Assembly (NCBI GenBank): GCA_027346125.1 | Contig: DAIEST010000153.1 | Span: forward strand, 1 to 20,132 | Origin: Leptospirillum sp. | GTDB taxonomy: Bacteria > Nitrospirota > Leptospirillia > Leptospirillales > Leptospirillaceae | DNA: 20,132 bases | Direction of reading: 5' to 3' | Shown here: piece after piece, positions 8,039 through 14,613 of the stretch | Numbering within the stretch: the stretch's first letter is position 1 | How the letters are laid out: each line of letters starts with the position of its first letter | Made by a program: the position numbers and the translations under genes | The notes under the pieces: generated by a model | Database searches by the model: none | What the model saw: the letters and a program-made list of their open reading frames with translations, nothing else | Told to the model about the DNA's origin: nothing

Positions 8039-8304
8039 GAGGCGAATCCTCCACCGGAGATAACGGGACGGATCTCCACCTCTTCTTGCGGTGTGAGGGA
8101 TTCGTCCGGAGTCAGGAGGGTGTTGCACTGGATCACGAGAACTGTCTCCGGATCAATTTCCATGTCTCTGAGAAGGGCGGAAACCTTCCTCCGGTAAGGG
8201 TGCTGAAATCGGATCCCGGTCTGCGCATTGTAGACCGGAATGGTTTCCGGAGAGCCGGATGGAAGTTTTTCATCTTCGGTCGGGCCAATATCTGGCTGAG
8301 ACAT
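8035..8304 (-). CDS. ttuB: TtuB/ThiS/MoaD-like sulfur carrier
   Basis: 89 residues. After a variable N-terminus of about 22 residues comes a ubiquitin-like beta-grasp domain (about 22-85) that leads into RPVISGG. In this family the C-terminal Gly-Gly is adenylated and converted to a thiocarboxylate that donates sulfur. Here Gly84-Gly85 is not terminal: Gly-Phe-Ala-Ser follows before the stop. The last codons also form the GGAGGA Shine-Dalgarno of the TtuA gene, and TGA overlaps its ATG. The carrier function is inferred from the fold pattern and the tight pairing with TtuA. ThiS or MoaD roles are less likely, since no thiamine or molybdopterin genes are nearby. The ATG at 8304 has only a weak binding site. 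Confidence 0.78.
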   Translation of the reverse strand: MSQPDIGPTEDEKLPSGSPETIPVYNAQTGIRFQHPYRRKVSALLRDMEIDPETVLVIQCNTLLTPDESLTPQEEVEIRPVISGGGFAS

Positions 8305-8359
8305 ATTTAGATCTCGTCATTCCAGTGATTTTGTCGGTAAAACATCATGGGAACAAGAA

Positions 8360-8382
8360 CTCCAGGAGAGCATCTCCTGGAG
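8360..8382 (-). terminator. Perfect 10-bp hairpin between dciA-like and ttuB-like genes
   Basis: CTCCAGGAGA (8360-8369) and TCTCCTGGAG (8373-8382) are exact reverse complements separated by three bases. Read on the minus strand, the hairpin lies about 90 bases after the end of the DciA-like gene and is followed by TTCTTGTT. It could therefore terminate that transcript or partly shield the ttuB-ttuA genes from it. The trailing T-tract is imperfect, so a regulatory hairpin is also possible. Confidence 0.45.
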
Positions 8383-8469
8383 AGAACCCATCCCGTTTCT
8401 GATCGAGTCCTCTTGGAGGGAGTCGAGAATTCCCCGCCAAGCCGATTATAGCAGACATGATCCGTGGGA

Positions 8470-8991
8470 TCATTCCCTCTCCGGGTTTTGGCGGGTCCGG
8501 GGAGGAGAAGGAGCGGATCCCGCATTCTGAAAACCCAGCAAAGCCCCCTGCGTCAGACAGAACAGGACGAATCGGAACGCTCCGCTTCGCGTCCGGGGAT
8601 CGGAGATCCCTGAAACGATCTCTGTGGCTTTTTGTGTGAGACCCTCATGACGGATTTTCGACAGGAGAGGTTCGGAGGGCGGTCTCATGTCCGGAGTGAA
8701 GGGGCGAAGAACCCTGAAGCGGAGGGTACAATCCGGAAGCTCCGGCACAAAACGCTTGAGCGACTCCCGAAGCTGGGGTGCCAGGAAGGAAAACTCCCGC
8801 TGCCGGATGGGGCTGTCCACCCCGATCACGAGTTGGTTCCCCGAAAATGAGAAGGGGTAGGAGTGCAGGGAGATCGATTCGGGGAAGGACCTGGACCATT
8901 CCCGGCGGATGGAGGCAAAGAGGAGATCTTCTGATGATGCCCACCGCGGAGCCATCCGGTTTGTCAACGATCCAAGGGAAACAAAGGACAT
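8470..8991 (-). CDS. DUF721/DciA-like protein
   Basis: 173 residues. The region from about 25 to 95 resembles the DUF721 (DciA) domain. It has a Trp in an early helix (REWSRSFP), a segment HSYPFSFSGNQLVIGV that matches the family's hydrophobic core strand, and a following helix (QLRESLKRF). DciA proteins load or assist the replicative helicase DnaB in many bacteria lacking DnaC. The rest of the protein (about 95-173) is Pro/Arg-rich and shows no domain I know. The ATG at 8991 has a poor ribosome binding site; an ATG 12 codons further in is an alternative start. It is divergent from the PCP_red-Cld gene, sharing the interval 8992-9215. Family assignment is by eye and moderate. Confidence 0.55.
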   Translation of the reverse strand: MSFVSLGSLTNRMAPRWASSEDLLFASIRREWSRSFPESISLHSYPFSFSGNQLVIGVDSPIRQREFSFLAPQLRESLKRFVPELPDCTLRFRVLRPFTPDMRPPSEPLLSKIRHEGLTQKATEIVSGISDPRTRSGAFRFVLFCLTQGALLGFQNAGSAPSPPRTRQNPERE

Positions 8992-9016
8992 ATTCGCCCC
9001 GATTCCGCAAACAAGT

Positions 9017-9046
9017 TTGAATTTTTTCTTTGTCGTATGGCATAAT
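9017..9046 (+). promoter_or_regulatory. Sigma70-like promoter
   Basis: TTGAAT at 9017-9022 and CATAAT at 9041-9046 are separated by 18 bases. The predicted start point near 9053 would give the PCP_red-Cld gene an untranslated leader of about 160 bases. No other good promoter was seen in the 224-base divergent interval. Confidence 0.45.
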
Positions 9047-9215
9047 ACGCGCGGCCGGCCAGTGAAGGCAAGTTCCCGGCATCAGTGAGGTGGAAATCTC
9101 GGGGGGCGGAAAAGGCGATTTCCCGGTGTCCCGGTCGGGGTTGGTGCAAGGGACGCGGGAATGGCGTCTGAACGCCTCGGGATGCAGGACGGACAGAAAG
9201 CGGAGGGAGCGACAC

Positions 9216-10253
9216 ATGCCAGAGAATGGATCACCGGAATCGGAGAAGTCTGTTTCCTGGACGGAAGATGCGCAGGCCCTTCTGCGGAAAGTTCCGTTCT
9301 TTATCCGCAAGAACGTTGAAAAGGAAGCGGAGGAATATGTCAGGACGAATTCCCTTCCCAAGGTTGATGCCAGTGTGATCGCCAGGATCAAGTCGTCGAA
9401 GACGGAGCGCTCCGAAGAGCCTGCGCAAGTTCCTGCGGTCGAGGAGTCTCCGGTGGCGGTCGCCGCGGCTCCCCCGGAACCCTCCCCTGAGCCAGCCCTT
9501 CCCATTTCTGCTGCAGCTGAACGTTCTGTCAATGGGCAGGGGGAAACCCGTGTCTCTTCCAATCGGCCGGATGAAGGAGGACAGCGCGTGAACGAAGTGG
9601 CGCTTTCAAAGGATTTCTCGAGTTTTTCCCTTTTTCGTCTGGACCCCGCATGGAGGAAGCTCCATCCGACGGAAATGGGACATGGAAAGCGTGAATTCCA
9701 TGAGATCGTCAAGTCGTACTCCAACCAGATATCGGTTTTCTCGTACTGTCTGGTCGGCCTGAACGGGACCGGGGACCTGCTTCTCTGGAGGACCGGAACG
9801 AGTCTGGAAGTTCTGCAGGAAATGACCGGAAAGATGCTTTCGACCTTTTTTGGCCGGTATCTTGTTACCGAGAAAAACTATATGGGGTATCTGACCCAGC
9901 AGAACAGCCGGGCCATCTTTACTCCGAACAAGAGCCGTTTTGTTCATGTGAAACCGATTGTCATGAGCCCTGAATGGCATCAGCTGGCCCCATTCATCCG
10001 GACTGTGATCGAGAAGGAAACGCGGGATATTGCCGCCCGTTTTCCCACCATCCGTCTGACGACCATGGCGAGTTATGGTCTTGATGAATCGGATTTTGTG
10101 CTGATTCTGGAAAGTGATTCTCCGGAGCAGCTGGTGGAATTCAATAACGCTTTTCAGGGAGGTCAGGTGTATCGCTATATTTCTTCTTCCCAGCGGGGAA
10201 TTACGGCGATATCGAGATCCGTGTCCGATATTCTGGACCTTTTAGGCGGGTAA
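9216..10253 (+). CDS. PCP_red / chlorite dismutase-like fusion protein
   Basis: 345 residues from the ATG at 9216, chosen for the GGAGGGAGC just upstream; an upstream in-frame ATG at 9090 lacks such a site. Residues about 12-60 look like the PCP_red domain first described at the C-terminus of protochlorophyllide reductase 57-kDa subunits (WTEDAQALLRKVPFFIRK). A Pro/Ala-rich linker follows (about 65-125). Residues about 125-345 look like the chlorite dismutase/HemQ family: RFVHVKPIVMSPEWHQLAPF, then FPTIR and SYGLDESDFVLILES, in the family order. Aligned from the GLD motif without gaps, the proximal haem ligand His of HemQ and Cld falls on Glu268. The protein may therefore not bind haem in the usual way. 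No membrane segments. No function can be assigned. It is followed by an HNH gene 62 bases downstream, possibly in the same transcript. Confidence 0.75.
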   Translation: MPENGSPESEKSVSWTEDAQALLRKVPFFIRKNVEKEAEEYVRTNSLPKVDASVIARIKSSKTERSEEPAQVPAVEESPVAVAAAPPEPSPEPALPISAAAERSVNGQGETRVSSNRPDEGGQRVNEVALSKDFSSFSLFRLDPAWRKLHPTEMGHGKREFHEIVKSYSNQISVFSYCLVGLNGTGDLLLWRTGTSLEVLQEMTGKMLSTFFGRYLVTEKNYMGYLTQQNSRAIFTPNKSRFVHVKPIVMSPEWHQLAPFIRTVIEKETRDIAARFPTIRLTTMASYGLDESDFVLILESDSPEQLVEFNNAFQGGQVYRYISSSQRGITAISRSVSDILDLLGG

Positions 10254-10315
10254 GGGGTTTTCTTGACGCAATAGTGCGCCCAATCAGGTTTTTCCTGGTC
10301 GAATGGAGGGAATTG

Positions 10316-10876
10316 ATGGCGGAGCAGAGCCTTCTTCTTAACGCGACCTATGAACCGCTGAAGGTTGTTCCCTGGCAGAAGGCAGTGCATCTTTTCTTCC
10401 AGGGGAAAGTGGAGGTTGTTGAAACCTACGACCGTCTGATCTGTTCTGTTCATCTCTCCATGCGCGTTCCCGCAGTGATTCGCCTTTATCGTCTCGTCAC
10501 TTTTCACCATGTTCGCCAGATGGTCAAGTTTTCTCGCGACACCCTTTTTACCCGCGACTGTTTCTCATGCCAGTATTGTGGAAAAAAATTCGAGAAACAG
10601 GATCTGACTTTCGACCATGTTTTTCCTGCGGCCCGGGGTGGGCCCAAAACATGGGAAAATATCGTGACCGCCTGCCGGAAATGCAACCACAAGAAATCCG
10701 GAAAGACCCCGGAGGAAGCCGGGATGCGTCTGCTGAAGAAGGCGCAGAGGCCCTTCTGGTCGCCCGCCATTCTGGTCATGATGAATCTGAATGCCCGTGG
10801 GCCCAAGATCTGGGAAAACTACCTGTACGATTCCTCGAGGACAGTTCTTGTTCCGGGTGTTTCCGATTCCCTGTAA
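10316..10876 (+). CDS. HNH endonuclease family protein
   Basis: 186 residues from the ATG at 10316, preceded by GGAGGG at a good distance; 14 extra upstream codons are possible but lack a binding site. The N-terminal half (LLNATYEPLKVVPWQKAV) is typical of a widespread bacterial HNH group of about this length. The nuclease module spans about 80-145. It has C85xxC88 and C120xxC123 as a zinc knuckle, D100-H101 (FDHVFPAARGG) carrying the catalytic His, N115, and an end reading CNHKK. All key residues are present, so nuclease activity on DNA is plausible. The biological role of this group is not known to me. Nothing phage-like surrounds it. Its stop lies three bases from the stop of the convergent murJ gene. 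Confidence 0.85.
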   Translation: MAEQSLLLNATYEPLKVVPWQKAVHLFFQGKVEVVETYDRLICSVHLSMRVPAVIRLYRLVTFHHVRQMVKFSRDTLFTRDCFSCQYCGKKFEKQDLTFDHVFPAARGGPKTWENIVTACRKCNHKKSGKTPEEAGMRLLKKAQRPFWSPAILVMMNLNARGPKIWENYLYDSSRTVLVPGVSDSL

Positions 10877-10879
10877 GGA

Positions 10880-12544
10880 TCAATGAAGTTGCCCGTGTCG
10901 GCTTTCCCCGATCAGTTTTTGCCGGATTGTCCGGACGATCGAAACGCCTTCCCTGATTTTGAGAATATAGGCGGCTGACAGGTAGAAACAGACTCCCGCC
11001 AGAATCGCGATGCCAATCCCCGTCAGGGTTGTTCCAATTGTTTTTTCTCCTCCGATCTTCGCTACCCCGTGCCAGAAAAGACGTACCGCACCATAAAGAC
11101 AGACTGAGAGGAGCAGGACGGGAAGTGCGTTCCCGAAGATTTCCCAGGGAGCCCGAAGAAGGTACTTCCTGAGCCCGAAGAAGAGGACGGCATGATTGAC
11201 GAGAGAGCCGGCCGAGATGCCAAGGGCCAGGGCAAAGATTCCGATTGATCGATAGAACAGGAAAGAAATGAGCAGGTTGGTGGCAAGACCCCAGAGTGCG
11301 GCCCAGACGGGGAAACGTGTGTCCTGGTGCGCATAGAAGGCCCGGACCAGAATCCGGACCCCTGAAAACGACCAGAGTCCCACGGCATATCCGAGCAATG
11401 CCTCTTCTGTCAGACGGGAGCTTCCCGACTGGAAGGCTCCGTGTTCGAAGAGAACCCTGATCAGGGGCTGGCCCAGGGCGACCAGTCCGGCGGCTGCCGG
11501 GAGCATGAAGAAAAAGGACAGACGATAGGCGTCCGAGAGCGTTCTGGTGGCTTTTTCCACCCCCTTTTCTTCAAGTGTCTGCCGTGCGAGGACGGGAAGA
11601 ATGACGGTCGCGATCGCAGCGCCGATGATACCCAGCGGAAACTGGATGAGTCTCATGGCGTAATACAGTGCGGAAATGGTTCCCGGCATCAGGAGCGAGC
11701 CAAATACAGTCGCGATGAGCAGATTTCCCTGGGTGACCCAGAGGCCTCCGATGGAAGGGAGAAGAAGCTTCAAGACTTTTCGGGTTCCGGGATCCCGGAC
11801 CGCGTCCGGAATGCGCACATCAGCCTCAAAATGAATCTGCCCTTGTTTCAGTGAAGGCCATTGGACGATCCATTGCAGGAGTCCTCCCAGGACAACCCCG
11901 AATGCCAGTCCGTAAACCCGGTGCCCGAACGTGAAGGCGGTCGGAAGAAATGCCCCGATGATGAGCCCGATCGAAAAGAAAAGAGGGGAGAGTGCCGGTA
12001 CGAAGAAGCGACCCTGGACATTCAGGGCTCCCATGGCCAAGGCTGAAAAGGAAATGAACAGAAGGAAGGGGAACATGATCCGGATCAGCGTCGTTCCCAG
12101 CGACAGGGTGTCCGCCTGGTGAGTATAGCCGGGGGCCAGGAGTTTCAGAAAATAAGGGGCACCCCATTCTCCGACGAGGAGAATGAGAAGGAGGAGGAGC
12201 GAAAGCGTAATCCCGACAGAGGTATAAAGTCGTGACGCTTTCTTTGTTCCCTGTTCCCGGAGTGTGCGGGTCAGGGCCGGGATGAATGCCGAGGAGAGCG
12301 TGCCTTCGGCGAACAGTTCTCGAAGCATGTTGGGGATGCGGTACCCGATGTAAAAGAGATCGGACTCCTGTCCGGTTCCAAATCCGTAGGCAATGACCAT
12401 GTCCCGGAGGAATCCGGCGATTCGGGAGAGGAATGTGGCAGCTGTCACGGACAGGATCCGGTGACGGATTGGCTTGTGTTCGCCTGTTTCTTCGGCGGGA
12501 CCCGAGGGCGGGTCCGGTTTCTTGACGTTTTCCAAAAGTTCCAT
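10880..12544 (-). CDS. murJ: MurJ (MviN) lipid II flippase
   Basis: 554 residues, an integral inner-membrane protein with about 14 hydrophobic segments. It is the peptidoglycan precursor flippase of the MOP superfamily. The N-terminal motif is clear: SRIAGFLRD, then SDLFYIGYRIPNMLRELFAEGTL. R41, R47, D62 and R75 match, with identical spacing, the essential R18, R24, D39 and R52 of E. coli MurJ. It has a hydrophilic N-terminal extension of about 25 residues. ATG at 12544 follows a weak GGA site. It is divergent from rpsT, with 92 bases between start codons, and nearly abuts the HNH gene at its 3' end. Identification is secure. Confidence 0.95.
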   Translation of the reverse strand: MELLENVKKPDPPSGPAEETGEHKPIRHRILSVTAATFLSRIAGFLRDMVIAYGFGTGQESDLFYIGYRIPNMLRELFAEGTLSSAFIPALTRTLREQGTKKASRLYTSVGITLSLLLLLILLVGEWGAPYFLKLLAPGYTHQADTLSLGTTLIRIMFPFLLFISFSALAMGALNVQGRFFVPALSPLFFSIGLIIGAFLPTAFTFGHRVYGLAFGVVLGGLLQWIVQWPSLKQGQIHFEADVRIPDAVRDPGTRKVLKLLLPSIGGLWVTQGNLLIATVFGSLLMPGTISALYYAMRLIQFPLGIIGAAIATVILPVLARQTLEEKGVEKATRTLSDAYRLSFFFMLPAAAGLVALGQPLIRVLFEHGAFQSGSSRLTEEALLGYAVGLWSFSGVRILVRAFYAHQDTRFPVWAALWGLATNLLISFLFYRSIGIFALALGISAGSLVNHAVLFFGLRKYLLRAPWEIFGNALPVLLLSVCLYGAVRLFWHGVAKIGGEKTIGTTLTGIGIAILAGVCFYLSAAYILKIREGVSIVRTIRQKLIGESRHGQLH

Positions 12545-12636
12545 TATATTCCAAGGGTTGTGAATTTTTCGCCCCCGGACCGGGGGGGGCCAGTATATCC
12601 GTATTCTTCATGCGAAGACGATGAAAGGAGTTTCCG
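12545..12636. promoter_or_regulatory. murJ-rpsT divergent intergenic region
   Basis: Promoters for both murJ and rpsT must lie here or nearby. A GC-rich inverted repeat, CCCCCGG-A-CCGGGGG (12572-12586), continues into a run of G. It could fold in an mRNA leader or act as a protein site. I could not assign -35/-10 pairs with confidence. The AAAGGAG before rpsT is at 12624-12630. Confidence 0.35.
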
Positions 12637-12900
12637 TTGGCGTCCCACAAGGCTACACTCAAGGATATCAAGCAGAACGAAAAAAGAAGGGCCCGGAATC
12701 GTCAGGCAGTCTCGATGATCCGCACGATGGCCCGGAAGGTGGAATCCCTCGTGGCCGAAGGGAAAAAGACGGAAGCAGTTGCCGCCCTTGGACAGGTCGT
12801 TCCGGTCATCGATCATGCCGTCAACCGCCGGATCCTGCATCGCAATACGGCTTCCAGGAAGATTTCCCGCCTCACCCTGAAGATCAACGCACTGTCCTGA
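12637..12900 (+). CDS. rpsT: 30S ribosomal protein S20
   Basis: 87 residues, the normal length for S20. This basic protein binds 16S rRNA early in 30S assembly. The N-terminus (MASHKATLKDIKQNEKRR, then N-R) and the hydrophobic/basic helix pattern are typical. The start codon is TTG, with AAAGGAG seven bases upstream. A UUG start is also used by E. coli rpsT, where it is tied to feedback control by S20. The last 17 bases overlap the end of holA, which runs the other way. Identification is secure. Confidence 0.95.
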   Translation: MASHKATLKDIKQNEKRRARNRQAVSMIRTMARKVESLVAEGKKTEAVAALGQVVPVIDHAVNRRILHRNTASRKISRLTLKINALS

Positions 12901-13924
12901 TTGTTTGGCCTGCGTCTCCCTTTCCGGGGGACAGGGCCCACATTCCGATGAAGAAGCGAGCCATCGTGAGTTGGGGATCGCATCCGGACTTGAGTTGCAG
13001 ATCCGCTTCCCTGAGTCGCATATAGCCTTTTCGAAGCGTCCGGGCCGACATCTTTTTCCCGACAGCGAGCGCCTTTTCCGCCACAAAGGCTGGAAGTTTT
13101 GTCCGGTCGGCAAGGGATTGTACGGCATTCGGACCTTTGGACAGGAAGTGTGCGAGAACGTACAGTCTCCACTGCCTGTTCCAGATGCTCAACTGTCCAA
13201 GAGGCGTTTGTCCGTTTTCGACAAATCTCTCCCATTGACTGAATGCCCTCCTGTCTTTTTTCTCCCAGGAATCAAAAATCTTGAAGATGGACTCAAGGGG
13301 ATCTGACAGTCCAAGACGCTCCAGATCCTTTGCGGTGACGGGGCTGTCCCCGTGTCCTTCGGAAAAAGCGATCCTGTCCATGAAAGATGAGATCTGGCCA
13401 AACTGGTCCGAAAATCCCCTTCCCAGAATCTCCGCCGTTTCGGGGGAAAGACGCAGGTTTTTTCTCCCGGCCATGATATGGATCCAGTCAAGTGTTTCCA
13501 TTGTTCTGGATTTGGGTTGTTTGGGGAGGCCGGCCCGGAAAACCCGAATCAGTTCCGATAGGGGCTCCGCTTTTCGTTCGGAGATCTCGAGAACGACGGT
13601 GAGAGACCCGTTCGAAGATGATGAAAGAAGAGAGGAGAGGCTCTTTTTCTCGAGAAGTCCCGGAGATTTTTCAGACTGTGTGACCCAGAGAAGGCGTTTT
13701 TTTCCGAAAAGCGGGCGTTCCTTCAGAAGAGACATCAGGTATTCGACGGAAACGTTCATGCCGGATTGCATTTCGGTATTGAGCTCCGATTCTTCCGGAT
13801 CCCGAAACAGGAGGTTCCGGATGCGTTCGGCAGACCATGCCGTCAGGAGAGGATCGTCCGGAATCAGCGCGATGATCGGTGGAACGCTCTTTTCCCTGAA
13901 GAGCTGGAGTGCGGAGTGGATCAT
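12884..13924 (-). CDS. holA: DNA polymerase III delta subunit
   Basis: 346 residues, the usual length for HolA, the clamp-loader subunit that opens the beta clamp. The primary signals are the N-terminal motif region (PPIIALIPDDPLLTAWSAERI), the GKKRLLWV segment, the DPLESIFKIFDSWEKKDR stretch and a C-terminal helical collar with a basic LRKGYMRLREADLQLKSG motif ending the domain. The ATG at 13924 overlaps the lptE stop (ATGA), and no separate strong binding site is visible, so translation is probably coupled. The frame stays open far upstream inside lptE, but that part is a shadow. The order leuS-lptE-holA is conserved in many Gram-negative bacteria and supports the call. Confidence 0.9.
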   Translation of the reverse strand: MIHSALQLFREKSVPPIIALIPDDPLLTAWSAERIRNLLFRDPEESELNTEMQSGMNVSVEYLMSLLKERPLFGKKRLLWVTQSEKSPGLLEKKSLSSLLSSSSNGSLTVVLEISERKAEPLSELIRVFRAGLPKQPKSRTMETLDWIHIMAGRKNLRLSPETAEILGRGFSDQFGQISSFMDRIAFSEGHGDSPVTAKDLERLGLSDPLESIFKIFDSWEKKDRRAFSQWERFVENGQTPLGQLSIWNRQWRLYVLAHFLSKGPNAVQSLADRTKLPAFVAEKALAVGKKMSARTLRKGYMRLREADLQLKSGCDPQLTMARFFIGMWALSPGKGDAGQTIRTVR

Positions 13925-14613
13925 GGCAGTGTTCCCGGGACTGCCCCGGGGCCTCCGGGCGTCATGGGAGATGCGGGAGATCCGGGTAGCGGAGCGTTTG
14001 CGGTCGGCGTGCCGACCGTCTGGTTCTGGATCGGAATGTAGGCAGACGATCCGATGTTGTGGGCCATCTGCTGGATCAACCTGTTTGCCGCGTTCTGGGA
14101 GGCGGCGTTCAGCGCATATTGCTGGGTCTGCTGGAACAGGGCCAGGTTCTGGTTCATGTACATCGGAGCGGTCCCCATGACGGACCCTCCTGTCCAGAGG
14201 ACCTGCCCGTTGAAGGCCACGAGTTTTGCGGACAGGATCACTTCCACCTGGAATTGTTCGATTCCCACCACGCTGGAAAGAGCGAAAGGGATTTCCATGA
14301 CGGCGACCACGACGCCTGTCAGAACGACGTCGGCTCTCTTCGGATTGTTGACCAGCGATATCCCCGAAGTCCGCTGAATCGTGTCTTTCAGAACCTGCGT
14401 GACCTCGGTTTCCACCAGGGGGTAGATGGTGTTGTTGTGAAATGTTTTGACGGCCATCGAAACCTTGCGCGAAAAGCCCAGCTTGATCGTTTGGGGGGTC
14501 TGTGTGACCCCCCCCAGCGTCATCGGGTGATATCCGCATCCCATGAGGGTCAATGGCAACAGCATGAGGCCCCACAGCCCGGGGAAGAATTTCGTTTTCT
14601 TCCGGGGAATCAT
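13921..14613 (-). CDS. lptE: LptE-like LPS-assembly lipoprotein
   Basis: 230 residues. A basic N-terminus (MIPRKKTK), a hydrophobic stretch and the lipobox LTLMGC, with acylated Cys26, mark an outer-membrane lipoprotein. The mature part begins CGYHP, a common LptE start, and continues VKTFHNNTIYPLVETEVT, matching the family's first strand and helix. LptE plugs the LptD barrel that places lipopolysaccharide in the outer leaflet. The C-terminal 35 residues or so are a Pro/Gly-rich tail (PLPGSPASPMTPGG) not typical of E. coli LptE. The ATG at 14613 overlaps the leuS stop (ATGA). Sequence similarity in this family is low, so much of the confidence comes from the lipobox plus operon position. Confidence 0.85.
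   Translation of the reverse strand: MIPRKKTKFFPGLWGLMLLPLTLMGCGYHPMTLGGVTQTPQTIKLGFSRKVSMAVKTFHNNTIYPLVETEVTQVLKDTIQRTSGISLVNNPKRADVVLTGVVVAVMEIPFALSSVVGIEQFQVEVILSAKLVAFNGQVLWTGGSVMGTAPMYMNQNLALFQQTQQYALNAASQNAANRLIQQMAHNIGSSAYIPIQNQTVGTPTANAPLPGSPASPMTPGGPGAVPGTLP

Noticed and set aside
8645..9724. Long open frame on the minus strand (359 codons)
   Set aside because: It overlaps the DciA-like gene in another frame and the start of the PCP_red-Cld gene on the opposite strand. It has no domain, an odd composition and no ribosome binding site; the high GC of this region favours chance open frames.
13925..14575. Upstream in-frame extension of holA
   Set aside because: The frame is open, but the residues are Arg/His/Pro-rich without HolA character and lie inside lptE. 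The ATG at 13924 overlapping the lptE stop is the natural start.
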